NCBI GenBank assembly: GCA_015179125.1
Contig: WHVA01000096.1
Coordinates: 211,380-275,379 of the forward strand
From: Gautieria morchelliformis
Taxonomy: Eukaryota; Basidiomycota; Agaricomycetes; Gomphales; Gomphaceae
DNA: 64,000 nucleotides
Reading direction: 5' to 3'
The notes beneath the pieces were generated by a model. It did not search any database. It worked only from the letters and a program-made list of their open reading frames with translations, and had not been told where the DNA came from. Below are positions 20,319-32,726 of the stretch, piece after piece (within the stretch, counting starts at the first letter, position 1; each line of letters opens with the position of its first letter). The position numbers were made by a program, and so were the translations under genes.

Positions 20319-23300
20319 TCATGGTCCAGCCCCCGCGAGCTGCAGTTGTACCTTGAGATGCTCGATTTCGTCCCTCAGCCTGCCAGATACGAGCAGTCAG
20401 ACGTGCTTCACGAAGAAGATTCAAAAGGGGCCAGAAGAGTGGCCAAGGTAATAAAGATACCCTACTCCAAAGCAAACCGATAATATCAAAGTTCGAATGC
20501 GGACGTACTGCTTCAATTCATCCTCGTGGTCCTCTGCCGACTGCTCTGAAAAATTGAGTTCCATCTGCAGTCTGTCGGCTAATGCCTGCTGGTCAGTCGC
20601 TTCTTGGGTCGCGGCTTCCAGCTTCTCTGTCAGCCCCTTGACCGATTGCTCGTGGCTGGTCTCGAGTTCGTACAGCTTGAGGTTGTGCGCTTCGTGCATG
20701 CGCTGCAATTCCTCCTTCGTCACCGCGGATGAACCTGGCACAGCCCCGTTTGTATCCTTCCGTGGCGAAAGGGGTGCCGCAGCTGGCTGCGCCTCTGCCG
20801 TAGCCCGCAGCGTTGCCAGTTCCACCTCAAGCTCCGAGACTCGAGACGTAAGCTCATCGCGTTCTCGTTTGAACGCACCGCCCTCTTCCTCGTGCGTCTC
20901 CCGCAGCTTCGTCACTTCCTCTGCACGAGACTTTGCAGCCTCCTCCAGCTCAAGCTGGTGATTGTTTGAAATCTGCTGGAAGGATTCTCTCGAAGCATTG
21001 AACGCTTCTGTAAGGTTCAGAAGGTCGTCCTTTGCGTTTGCGAGTTCCTTCGTCAGTCTTGCCACTTGCTCGCTCTGATCTACTGGCACATGGGCTGCGG
21101 CTGCCTCGGCGTCTTTTTGCTCGATCTGTCGCTTTAGTGTCCCCTCTAGGGCAAGCGCTGCTTCTAACCCAGCCTTCGCCTTGGCAAGGTCGTCCTGTGT
21201 TGCTTTCAACTCGAGTTTCAAATTAGACACTTGTTTCTCGAGCACATTGACTTGGCTTTCAAGCTCCTCTTGATGGGAGGCCTGTGCATCTTCCAAAGAT
21301 GCTTGATGCGCTTGCCGCATTTGTTCGATAGTAGCTTGAGATCGTGCACGAAGGTTCTGCAGCTCTACCGAATGCTCAGCGCCAGCCTCGCTCTGTAACG
21401 TATATTAGACGGGAGCACACAATATATATACGGCATACCTTTGCCTTTTGGAACGCCTGTTCCAAAAGGTTTGCATGCTCGGCTTTGACCTCGTCCAATT
21501 TCCCTGTATATTTGGCTTCTTGGCCCTGTGACAAAATAAGACACGTACAACAAAATACCATACAGTAGAAGAAATACCTCCAAATCCGCCTTGATACGCT
21601 GCGTCTCCTCAGCAGCAACTTTACTGCTTTCCTCATGCAACCGCTGGACCTCTGCCAACATTTGAGCATGCTCGACTTCCTTGGCCTGTGACTGCGCTTG
21701 CAACGCCTCGTAGCTTTCCCGGGCTGTTGCCAACTGACCTCCCAACTCTGTCAGACTCTCCAATACTGCTGCATGCTTTTCCTCTTTGAACCGCGATGCC
21801 TCGGCAGCAGCGGCATTTGCCTCCTCCGCAGCAGCACGCTCCCGCTCAAACGCCTTTAAACGAGCCAGTGCCTTGTCCTTCTCTTCTCCTGCCATATCTA
21901 GAGACTCACGATTTTCCAATATTTCGATCTCTACTTCCGACAACCTCGTCTCCACCTCTTCCTTCTCTTTCTTGAGCTGGTCGACCGCAGTAGACAGTTC
22001 CGAGAACATCTCGACCTCCGATTCGAGGGTCCTGACGCGTTCCGCGGCACCCTCTTGCGCCTTTGTTTGCGCCGCAATAATGGCATCCGACTCTGCCTTG
22101 AAGGCTTCAAGGTCGGCCTGTGCCTTCAGAAGGGCTTCCCGATCCATGCTCCCTGCTTCTGCTATAGCACTTTCGTGTAAGGACTTAGCAGCGACAACGG
22201 CTTCTCTGGCAGACACCAGTTCAGCCTCAACAGCCGAAAGTTGTTCTTGAAGCGTGGCGATGAGGGTTGTTTGAGTAGCAGCGGTATCCCTAGCAGCCAG
22301 TAGCTGCGATCCATAAATCAGTCAGAGACGAACTGTACCAACCATGAGTGTCATACCTCTTCCTTGACTTGTAGGAGCTGAGTCTCGCCTGCTTTTCTCT
22401 GCTCTTCTAGGCCATCTTGTGCTACTTTCAGTTCAACTTCGAGGGATGCCTTGGATGTCTGAAGTACTTCAAGTGCGTGTTGTTTTTCATCACGCTCGGC
22501 CTCGGTAGAGGCAACCGTGGACTTCGCTGCTTCAATCTGTGTTTTGAGCTCCTTGACCCTTTGGAGGTTGCTCTCCAAAGACGATGCAGCATCTTTGTAC
22601 TACAGAGATGGTTCAAAGATGAGTATGAATATACAAAGACAAGATCATCAACAAACCTTTGCCTCTAAGTCTTGAACCGCCTTGCCATCTTCTCTCACTT
22701 CTTTTATTGACGATATAGAAGCCGACCCGGTCGTCCTTGGAAGCTTCATTCCAGATGCCGATGATATCTTTGCAGCAGACAAGCTCGGGCGAGGTGCGCC
22801 TGGTTTTTTGGCGGGTACTCCTTCAGAAACCGATGCCCGGGGGCGGTTCGCCCCCAGGCCACTTGAAGACCGCACAGGGTCGGCAACAGCGGGTTGAGAC
22901 GTTGCAGACGTACGCGTTGTACCCGCTACTGGTGAAGCTTTGGTGCTAGTCGTTGACAAAGGTCGCAAACTGGTGGACGACGAAAGGGATTTGGGAGCGG
23001 GGGGAGCCATGGAGGTTCTTCGGGCAGCCATGGAAGTGCTGGTAATAGCGCTCGTCTTGGTGGTAGATGTAGGAGGTTTCGCCGCACTAGTGGTAGATGT
23101 AGGAGGCTTCGCTGCACTAGTGGTAGACGAGATTGAAGACGATCTCTTGAGAGCAGGGGTGGGAGGCGGCTTGGTTGTGGACGAAGACAGGGATGTCGAT
23201 GTTTTCGACACAGTCGTGGGCTTGGTCTGAGTGCTGCCAAACGCACCAGAGTTTAAAATCTAGAGGGTCGAAAACACTGAGGTGCATGCGGCAAGAGTGA

Positions 23301-23770
23301 ATACGGCCATCACACCTTTTTCACAGAAGTCCCCATACTGCCCGGTTTCGCAACAGACGCAATGCCAGGCTTAGCTTGGCTGGCTGGTTTGATTAAACGT
23401 TTCGCTGAGGAAGCTGGGACCTTTTTGGTCATGTCTTCCTGGTTGTCAGCCTTGCTCTTCGTGTCTGATGCTGCGACGGTGTCCGGCTCTGTTCGGGTAT
23501 CAGCTACTGACCCCTCGACTGCTGCGCCTTCCTCGTCCGTGTGGGCAGCGCCGTTTTCCGTCTTGACTTCGTCTACCAGGGGAGGACCACTGGAATTTTC
23601 GAGTTGTTGAGATGTGGAAGCGAGCTCGTCCACATTCTTATCTTCAGAAACAAGAGGAGGCACGCCCTCTTCCATGGAGGGTTCTACCATGCTAAAAGCG
23701 CGAGGCAAGATGACCGCAGGCTAGTCTGTGATCCAAGAAGAAGCGCCTACTTACCACGTTTTACAGCCAT
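20319..23770 (-). CDS. Long coiled-coil protein, function unknown
   Basis: No family assigned. Eight exons on the minus strand: 23770-23755, 23683-23314, 23233-22657, 22599-22357, 22303-21578, 21525-21439, 21392-20509 and 20379-20319, closing exactly at 987 residues. The start exon is 16 nt (MAVKR). Residues about 1-320 are disordered and rich in Ser, Thr, Pro and Lys, including a doubled AAKPPTSTTS segment, as in microtubule-binding tails. From about 320 to the C-terminus heptads of Glu, Lys, Leu, Ala dominate with few prolines, predicting an extended coiled coil. The end EIEHLKVQLQLAGAGP closes the rod. It could be a cytoskeletal or spindle-pole linker, but that is inference only. Confidence 0.8.
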
Positions 23771-23941
23771 TTGAAAGAATACAAAATACAGCAATACGAA
23801 AGATCACAAAAGCCAACGATGCTTTTTGTACAGTCTACTAGACATTACTTTATACATAACACTGAGTAACCTCGGCCTCTAATAACCGATCATTCGATTA
23901 TGAATAGGTAGTAAAACACGCTGTTAAAATCCCGCACCTGT

Positions 23942-25019
23942 TCAAAACGCGTAAAGATTGAGACCGTTGAGGCATGGCTCATTTAGTGAGTTATGATTGT
24001 ACGAGAGCAATGCAACCTGGCACCCGCCTTCACTGTCAGTACGTCCGTGATCGCAGCAGGAATTAGGCTTACTCCCGCGGCTTCCACGTTAAAATGGGAC
24101 CCTGGAAATTCAGAGTCAGCCATCGTAGCTAATGAAGAGAAGTTCGAGTACCCAGCACAAGAGGAGCCTTGAGCCATCGTGCAATAACCGCACGAGTAAA
24201 ATGTGAATGAGCCACGATTAGTACGTCCCTTGCGCCAATCCCTTCCTCCTTGAACTGGCGATGGATTTCATGAACCTATCGAAGTTTACAGATACATGCT
24301 CCAAATAATTGTCTGTGGACCTGCCTTGGCTATGACCCTGTCTACGCGGTTCGTCATTTCTTCTGGGCTCTCACCACCGGGACACCTGAACTATATCAGC
24401 AACACTAACCGCCGTCTTTCTCACTGTCAAAACCTACCCGTCACGAAATATGTCCCAGTCTGAGCGTGTCTTAAATATTTCTGCTGATGTGATACCTTCG
24501 TAATCTCCGTAATCCCACTCTCTGACCTCTTCTGTGACGGTGTGAGGGGGTGGGTTGGAAAGATGGCTGAAAAGCAAGTGAAACGTCTCATGTGCCCGCT
24601 GACGAGGGGATACAAAAACGAATGCGAGGTTCTTAGGATCGATCATCTCTTTATAAGACGTGAACATAAACCGCGGCGGGACAGTGATGGACTCACGCCT
24701 GTCACTTGTAATAGCCTTTGCATGACTCTTGATAATTTCCCTTCCTCGGGGCGTCAATGGAATATCAGTGCGGCCTGTCTACAGCATTATGGCCATTAAA
24801 ATACCTCCTCATATTTGCGGAAAATACAACATTACATGTCGCCCTAAAAAAAATATGGATGTATAGTCCGACGGGGATTCGTGAATCATGATGGCCATTT
24901 GCTTACCATTAAGGCTCCATTCGGTCTCACCTGTATGACCGCTGAACTACCATGATGTACAGACGGTATACGCACTTACCGTGCCGAATAATGAACAAAC
25001 GTGGCACGGGACGTGACAT
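23942..25019 (-). CDS. SHB17: Histidine phosphatase, SHB17-like (sedoheptulose-bisphosphatase type)
   Basis: Phosphoglycerate-mutase-fold phosphatase; yeast Shb17 hydrolyses sedoheptulose 1,7-bisphosphate for ribose synthesis. Exons: 25019-24980, 24930-24907, 24843-24836 (only 8 nt), 24778-24438, 24385-24321, 24275-24152, 24101-24073 and 24016-23942. Motifs: FIIRHGETEW with the catalytic His, NGRHTGRTDIPLT created across the micro-exon, VSPRQRAHETF, EEVREWDYGDYEG, CPGGESPEEM and VAHSHFTRA with the second His. The end is LLSYNHNSLNEP...LNLYAF. A 48-bp stretch (about 24651-24698) may be an extra in-frame intron. The junction between 24321 and 24275 does not fit GT-AG and frame together; an indel or unusual site is possible there. 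Confidence 0.82.
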
Positions 25020-25157
25020 GGTGGTTACTAGCAAGTTTAAGGGCTTAGCGCTTAGCGCTTATTTTACGTACACAGTTTGTCCGAATTCGGAGGTCCGAAT
25101 CCCGTTCAGTGCAGAGTTATGTAATCCCGCGATTTGTAACCTTATACTTGGCTGATT
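25020..25157. promoter_or_regulatory. Divergent promoter between SHB17-like gene and VPS18
   Basis: Start codons are 138 bp apart in opposite directions. It contains a small direct repeat, gcttagc twice near 25046-25062. No other element could be named. Confidence 0.4.
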
Positions 25158-28100
25158 ATGTTCGACGATTGTGAGTCACTACCCAACGCACCTGAGCCTC
25201 AAGCTAACCTCTGCCAGTCGTCGAACACTCTGGTGCTATACCAGACCCACACCAACATGGAGCTTCTTCCTTGCCACAAATTGCTTACCAGGGATTTGAG
25301 CCTTCTCCTTTTCAGGACGGTGACAATCAAGGCGAGTTTGGAGACGTTGTAACGCCGGTGAATTTTATTATGCCTCACAACCTGTGTGCTCTCATATATT
25401 TCCTCTATCAGTTAGAGACTGGTTACTACCCAGGTGGCGCAGGCGAAAATGCACCAGTGTTTGAGTTAGCCAGAGTGCAATATGCCATTCCAGCGCCTCT
25501 AATCTCTCTAGCTGTATCTTCTGACATGGTAGCAATGGGTCTTTCCACCAATGTTCTTATTCTCATCGAACTTGCCCATCCTGACCAAGTCACCAAGCTC
25601 CTAATCAACCGCAAGCCGTCTGAGATGACAATTCACAAGCTCTTTCTCGATCCATCAGGCCGGCACCTCCTGATCACATCTCAGCAAGGGGAAAACTACT
25701 ACTTGTACAAGGGGTGGAAGAAACCGAAGCCACTGCGCAGTTTCAAAATGGTCATCGAAAGTGTGGCGTGGAATAGGCCCGCTTTACTTTCCTCAACAGG
25801 ATCTACGTCTACCAAGGAGATCTTATTGGGAGGGAGGAACGGTACCATATATGAAGCCAGCTTAGATGCCGAAGATGATTTCTTCAAGTCTCAGGAGAGA
25901 TATCTTCACTCTGTTTTCACGCTTCCAGAGCGTCAACCGATCACCGGCATTGACTTTGTGTACTTTCCTCCCCCTGACTTTAAGAAAGGTCTTGTGGTGG
26001 TAACTACGGCCTCTCGCATATACCAATTTGTGGGGAATCTCGACAGACGATCGGACGACGCCGGAAAAGTCTTCAACACCTTGTTTGCTGCATACCAAGA
26101 TACTGCCCCAAGTACGTCGATGAATGCTGCCTTGATTCATGATATTTGAGCAGTCTCATAGGGTTTCATGAGCTTGCCGGCCAAACCAAGCACTCCGAAT
26201 TGCATCTCTACACGCCAAATGCCGATCGTCCCCAGTCAGTCCCAATGTCCATGGCATGGTTGACAGGTAAGATTAAGTGATTGTTATTATGACATTAATG
26301 ACCTTGCGCCGTAGCACCAGGGGTATATCACGGTAGCCTAAAGTATATTTCGTCACCCTTGGATGGCTTGATAGATGCTTCACAGTTACTGCCATATCCT
26401 CAGTTTAGCTCCCCGTCGGATGACTCCCAAACTCAGCCTGACCTTCTACTGCAACCGGAAGTTCCAATCTCTATCGGCCTCACAGAGTTTCACTTCATCC
26501 TACTATACCACGATCGGGTAGTAGCTGTGGGCAATTTGGACGAGCAGGTTACGTACGAAGAATTACTGCCGCTGGTTTGTCCGCTGCATTACGAATAATT
26601 TAGTTACGCCTGATTATTTTTGTATTCAGAAACCAGGCGAGGAAGTTCGCGGCTTTACCGTCGACAACGTCCGTAAGACTTACTGGGTGTATACGGATTC
26701 GTCTCTCTTTGAACTCGTAGTGGCGAATGAAGACAGGGACGTGTGGAAAGTTTACCTTGAGAAAGGAATGCCGGACCTAGCATTGCAGTACGCAAAGGTA
26801 TGCTTTGCAAGCCGATTCAGCCCTACTACTTTATATTGAGGTGACTCCAGACACCGATCCACCGGGATCACGTCCTTGCTAGTCAAGCTGATGCTCATTT
26901 TGACGCAGGACGGTATATTCAGTCCGCACAGTGTTATGCTCAATCCTCAAAGAGCTTTGAAGAGGTCACACTGCGGTTCGTCGACATAGGGGAGCGAGAC
27001 GCATTGCGATACTACCTCATTTCAAGACTGGAGCGCACACGGAAAACCGTGAGTGCTGTGTTTTACTTTCCATTTGACGGGGACTGAGGCAGAATTACTG
27101 GAAAAAAAATCAGGATCTCACCCAGCGGATGATGCTTGCTACATGGCTTGTCGAGTTCTACTTAAGCAAGTGCAATCAGCTGGATGACCTCGTGGCATCT
27201 GAGTCGGTCTCGCATGACGTCGAAAACCTCCAGGCCGAGCGCTCGTTACTTGAAGACGAGCTTCGTCAGTTCTTTGAAACCTACAAGGTTCACCGAATTT
27301 ATTCTCCCACTTCGTAGGTCGTATGCTAATGATTATTAATTGTAATTGATAGTCGAACTTGGAGCGGACCACTATCTACGACCTCATACTGGGTCACGGG
27401 CGCACTGACGTGTACCTACATTACGCGACTGTTGTTGGAGACTTTGAACGGGTTATCGAGCACTGGGTTTCGGAAGACGAATGGGTAAAGGCGATCGACG
27501 TTTTGAATCGACAAGTGCGAAAAGTACTCATAAGTTATACTATTCGCACTTATAAGCATTCGTTCTAGAACAATCTTGAACTCTACTACCGTTTCGGTCC
27601 CGTGTTAATCCGCCATGCTCCAAAAGAGACTGTTGACTCGTGGCTTCGTCAACCGTCTCTCGACCCGTTGCGGCTCGTGCCGTCCCTCTTACAGCTGCAG
27701 CATGTCCCAAAAGATCCCATCTCCCCGAACCATGCCATTCGCTATCTGAATCATGCCATCTTTGAGTCGCACTCCACCTCGCCTATGATTCACAATCTCC
27801 TCATCACTTTCTATGCCTCTTCGCCCTCTTCTTCACCATCTGCACCTGAAGACGATGGGCCACTGTTACGATTCTTGTCCACGGCGCCTGAAGATCCCTT
27901 GACAGGCAAGCCTTACTACGATCTGGACTACGCTTTGCGGTTATGCAAGCAGAACGGCCGAACGCAACCTTGCGTACATATTTATTCTAAGATGGGAATG
28001 TACGAGAATAGCGTGGATTTGGCATTACTCAAGGGCGACCTTGAGCTAGCCAAGATCAATGCGGACAAGCCCGAAGACGATTTACCACTAAAAAAGAAGC

Positions 28101-29053
28101 TCTGGCTCAAAATTGCAAAATATGTCGTCCAAGAAAAGCAGGATCTCAAAACGTGCGTTGTATATACTCATATCCGCTGCTTATCGTCCTCAATCACACT
28201 TTGTCAGGGCAATGCGATTCCTCGAGGATACAGATCTACTCAAGATCGAAGACATACTTCCATTCTTTCCGGATTTTGTCGTTATCGACGACTTCAAGGA
28301 AGACATCTGCGCGGCACTCGAAGGTTACAGTGCGCATATTGAGGTGCTCAAAGGGGAAATGGACGAAGCGACACGAAGTGCCGAGTCGATCAAGAAGGAT
28401 GTCGCTGATCTCAAAAACAGATTTGTGACTGTGGAGGCCGGGGAGCGATGCTCGACTTGCTCCTACCCACTTCTGATACGACAATTTTATGTTTTCCCAT
28501 GTCAGCACTCATTCCACGCGGACTGCCTAATCGGAGTGGTATGTATTCCACATTTGATCTTGAGTTATCCACTAATAGCATATAGGTTAAGGAGTATCTA
28601 CCACCTTCCTCGCTGCGCAGGATACTGACACTACAGACGGAGCTTTTGCGTGGCTCTGCGAAAGATCGAAATATCATAGGACCACAGAGACAGATGGTCC
28701 CAATTCCGCAACGTACGCTCCTGTCGGCCAATTTTGCCAATACAAATGGTCGAGCTGTACCTGGTGTACCGGGAAGTGGCTTAACTCGAAATATTACCGC
28801 GGCTGGGGACCGATTACGGGACCTCATCGTACCTGAATCACTCGCTAGCGTGGTGGGGGGCGTATGGGGCACCGGCGGGAACGAGAACAATGTAACGGGT
28901 GGACAGGGACGGGATGCCGAGAAAGTCGAGAAGATGCGAGAGGAGTTGGACGAATTGTTGGCCTCGAATTGTCCACTCTGCGAATCGGTGGTGGCAGGGC
29001 TAGATAAGCCATTTATTGCGGAAGGGGAAATGGACAATTCATGGCAGTTATAG
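25158..29053 (+). CDS. VPS18: Vacuolar protein sorting protein 18 (HOPS/CORVET subunit)
   Basis: Core subunit of the HOPS and CORVET tethering complexes at vacuole and endosome membranes. The first exon is 13 nt (25158-25170), giving MFDDF after splicing. The N-terminal beta-propeller (Pep3/Vps18 domain) runs from ARVQYAIPAPLISLAVS through YHGSLKYIS and FTVDNVRKTYWVYTDSSLFEL. A helical clathrin-repeat region follows, with WLVEFYLSKCNQLDDL, DLILGHGRTDVYLHYA and YDLDYALRLCKQNGR. The C-terminus has a RING-H2 finger: CSTC, then CQHSFHADC and finally NCPLC near the end. About ten introns, most confirmed by frame. A 63-bp in-frame stretch near 25347-25409 could be intron or coding. Its stop is 13 bp from the stop of CGR1. 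Confidence 0.92.
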
Positions 29054-29066
29054 AAGTGGTCGACTT

Positions 29067-29586
29067 TTAACCATTCACTTTTTTACTTCTGCCTGCCTTG
29101 CGCTTTAGTCTGGCGGCTTTCTTCGCACTCATCTGAGCCAATGTAAGGGAAATTGTAATTCAATGTTGAGATAATATATGCATCACCTTTGCTTTCATTT
29201 CTTCAAACTGCTGTCGTTCAAGTGCTGCCTTTTTACGCTGTGCGGTGACGTCTTTGCGCCTACACATAGCTGTAGGGATAGGAACAAACAGCCTGAAGTG
29301 AAACTGACCTAGTAAATTCTGCATTTTTCTCCTCTTTCAATTCCTGTTCCAGTTTCTTTATTGCACCTTCTTTTTTTTCCTTCTCCATTCTTTCTTCCCA
29401 TGTTCGCGCTTTCACGCCTGCAGGAAGATGAGACCGCCTGTGCTTTGGGTCAGTAGCATAGACTCTCTAGATCAACGCAACGCACCGAGTTGCAGACTTC
29501 GAATGTTTCCATCCTTTGCCTGAGACGCGGCCGCCAGACGAACCCCGAAGCTCAACTGGCGTTGTGGCCTTCACTTCTGTAGCCAT
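29067..29586 (-). CDS. CGR1: rRNA-processing protein CGR1
   Basis: Nucleolar coiled-coil protein for 60S subunit maturation. Starts MATEVKATTPVELRG, then RRVSGKGWKHSKSATR before the first intron. The next exon reads VKARTWEERMEKEKKEG and LEQELKEEKNAEFTR, then RRKDVTAQRKKAALERQQF, and finally MSAKKAARLKRKAGRSKKVNG at the stop. Three short introns split what is about a 120-residue, highly charged protein, so no long open frame exists and it would be missed by simple ORF calling. The SGKxWK block and the KKAARLKRK tail are CGR1 features. It converges on VPS18 and is head to head with the SEC39-domain gene. Confidence 0.82.
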
Positions 29587-29627
29587 GTCTGCTTCGAGGA
29601 GCAGAAGAATGTTCAGCGCCTATTTCA

Positions 29628-32600
29628 ATGTCCACCAGCGCGCATTGCAAGCAATGGCTCGAACTACCAGAAGAGGCTATCAGTGTAGACAATGTCAAGA
29701 ATATACTGGGGGCGATTCCTGACGATGCTTGGGTCGCCGCCGCCGTCGCTGACAAAACTGTGGACAAGGTAGACGTTCAACGAGCCCTCCTCGCCCTTGG
29801 GCTGGAGAAGACGGTACCCGCCCTGGAACGCTCACGCAAGGCAGTGGTCTATTTGGAAGGACCTATAGATGGTGATGATGATCCAGCTGATCCTGATACT
29901 CAGCTCAAACAATCATCCCTCGTTCGGCATTTTGCAACACACACCACGGATGAGCTACTCTGTCACTTACGCGCAGTCCTCCTAGAGCGACTCGACCGAC
30001 TTGAGACATACGTTGAAATCTCTAGACAATTGTCAAAAGGGAAGCAGAACCAATCTAATGAAGCAGAGGACGGCTGGGACGACCTGGACCCATGGGAGGA
30101 GACACGGGATGCTGACTATGGTGTTGGCCGGGAAGGTGTCGGATACGATATCATCTTACCAGTGTCATTGTCGTCGTTCCTTCGAAGACCTCTCCTGCAC
30201 ACAGCCCTACATTTTGCCTTAAATCTACATTTTGAAGCACTAGCGACACTTCTCCAACGACACGCCAAGTCGCTCGCCGCTCACCGTCTTTATATCCTCC
30301 AGGCCATACCAGATCACGTACACCCTTCAGAGTTTCTTACACTTCTTCCTGCCATCGACCCGTCTACGGAATCTGAGGCTGCTGCGCCTCACATACCGTG
30401 GCGCGACTCCCAGGACTGGACAGAGACAGAAGAATGTACATCAGCCTTCAGTCAGCAGAAAGTTCTGGCAGCATCTACTCCCTTGTCCAGTGCTCACTCG
30501 ATATCTGAAGTGTCTCAGTGGTATCGAGATCGAATTCATCAAACGGATAGCACTGGGCTCGTCGACGTTGCCCTCGCACTTGTGCAGCACGGTGCCTCAC
30601 AAGGAGTTCCAGACCTTGACGAGCTGGGTGAGGAGCTGGGACTTCTAGCGCGTCTTGTATACGATGCACCCCGTCCTGTGGATGACATTCAGGAAGATGG
30701 TTGGACACTATCTCGTTGGAGCTCTCTGGATCCCTTGTCAGTCCTGCGTGCATATTTGGCGTACTCTACCCCAGAGAGTATCGCTGACAATATTCGTCGC
30801 CTCGCGATGCCCTATCTTTTTGTCCTCGAATCACGAGCCGAACGTGCTGGAACTGCTGACCCTGGCATTGTGCACCGCGTCTTCTACAAATATCTCCTCC
30901 AGACCGAGCTACATATCACAGCCGCCATTTTCTCTTCCTCGAAGCCTACGTTGCCTATAGCCGAGAGACTGATAAAAAATGACGAAGACATGGCGCGATT
31001 AGCTCTCGCGTGTTTATACGGCAGCGATAATCTTACTGACTGGAAAATAATGAGCCAGATGTTCGAATGTCTACCTGAATGGACTGAGGTAAACGAAGAG
31101 GATGGCGATGAGGCAAACACGACGCTTCTTTCTCTCGGTGACTTCGTGACGCCATCGACCTCCAGGCCGCGGTGTTCGCCACAAGAGCTGTTCCTCTTCT
31201 TCAGTCCACTCCCAGCGTCCGCTTGTCTCGTGTGTTGGATGTCCTAGACGTCCATCTCGAGTCCGGTGAGATATTGGCACGGTGGAACGTTCCTGCGCCT
31301 TTGCGATGGTTCCTACAGAGCGCGAATAATGAGGAACAGCAACGTTCGTGGGCTACCCGAATGTCAAGGCGTGCAGGAAGCGGAGGTGATGAGCCAGAAA
31401 GTGAAGAGGATTGGCTGGAGCTGTTGGACGATATGCTCAAGTTAGTTGGTGGTGGAGAAGGGGCGTTGAGAGGTGCCTTTGGGCTACTTACCAGGGGGAA
31501 GTGACCCGAATCTTCTTCAGTGGTTTACTTAGCTCTGGCAGTGAGTCTAATGCATATATTCACGTGTGGGTGCTAACGGAGTTTACAGACTTCCGTGTCG
31601 CAAAGAGTGTATTACGAAAGTCGCGCACACCTTATCTGTCTAATCCTCAAGTTGTCGAGGACCAAGTGTTGGCGTCATCCAGGGAGTTCTACGATAATGC
31701 CAGCTCGGGTAACTCCATCAAGGTGACATGAAACTCGCATACGAGTGGTAAGTATTCTTCGTATATAGTTCTCGCATTCTCGCTTCTGACATCGTGCGCA
31801 GCCTCAGCGTGGCTGGACCATCACCTACAATTCAGCGGGAACGAGAGTTTATTGAAGCAACTAGCCGCATCTGCTCCTTCAATGTCGTCTCTCGCCAGGG
31901 TATCCCGATTTCTCCCATTGAAATCCGACTTGTCAAGGACCGACTCACCCTCATTGCTCGTGTTCTTTCCAGCACAGAGGACGCATATAAACACTCGAAG
32001 GTCATCCTTGACCTCATGCACAAGCTTGGATACCGAGACGACGTCGCCGCTGAGGTTAGGGTCCAGGCCATGCTTGCCGAGGCCGCTTTGCAGGCTGAGG
32101 ACTTTTTGGTAGCCGGGGAGACCGCTGAACGGATGGTCGATATTGTGCGTAAACTCAGCACAGCCTCACCTACGTCGGGTGATGCGGAGAGCGAAAAGGA
32201 AGCAAAGGAAGTCTGCTGGCACTCGTGCTTCCAGCTAGGAAGACAGACTGAATTCCATGACGTCGATACGAAGCTCAGATTGCTTGGTCATGCCCTCGAG
32301 CTCTGCCCCTCCGAACATCTGCTGGATGTTCTCAGCGTCTGGCGAAAGCTTGAAGGGGAGAGCCTTGTCACTCGTCGAGAAGATATGGCAACGCGCGAAG
32401 AGAACGCAAAGCGACAGCGCCAAGCGCCACCCTCTGCCACTGCGTCCTTCCGTACTAGCCTCCAAGATTTGCAGTTGGGAACTTCCACCGGCATCACTGG
32501 CCCGGATGCGGCTGCGGCTGCAGCGCTGGCCAGCCGGACGTTCAAGACTGTTGCAGCCAATTTCCCGTTTTCCGTACGTGGAAGACATTCGGAAGAGGGG

Positions 32601-32726
32601 AAGGACTCCTGGGATGGAGGCAGCGTTGGAAACGAGAACGAGGGCCCAGGAGCTGATGTTTCTGGTCACGCAAAACAGGCTTTCGCTAGAGGTATTGGAT
32701 GGCTAATTGGTGCCGACGAGGAGTAG
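29628..32726 (+). CDS. SEC39: SEC39/NBAS-domain secretory protein; two single-base frame breaks
   Basis: Subunit of the Dsl1/NRZ tethering complex for Golgi-to-ER vesicles. One long exon from 29628 begins ISVDNVKNILGAIPDDAWVAAA and continues through SLSSFLRRPLLHTALHFALN and HRVFYKYLLQTE. The frame then fails near 31221-31226: the true continuation SRVLDVLDVHLESGEILARW is one base off. It fails again at 31720-31724, where SSGNSIK should run into GDMKLAYECLSVAG. Introns follow near 31540-31587 and 31749-31801. The end is RAFARGIGWLIG-like (ARGIGWLIGADEE) at 32726. Both breaks are fixed by adding one base. The start could lie upstream, since only 41 bp separate it from CGR1. Confidence 0.82.

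Noticed and set aside
20497..22250. Long open frames rich in Ser/Ala on the plus strand, antisense to the coiled-coil gene
   Set aside because: They are reflections of the biased codon use of the coiled-coil gene; all eight exons of that gene close in frame on the minus strand.
25090..25130. tRNA-like B box (ggtccgaatccc)
   Set aside because: No A box, acceptor stem or anticodon arm can be folded around it, and it lies in a short divergent promoter.
32235..32706. Minus- and plus-strand frames within SEC39
   Set aside because: Alternate frames of the SEC39 terminal exon, which matches the family.
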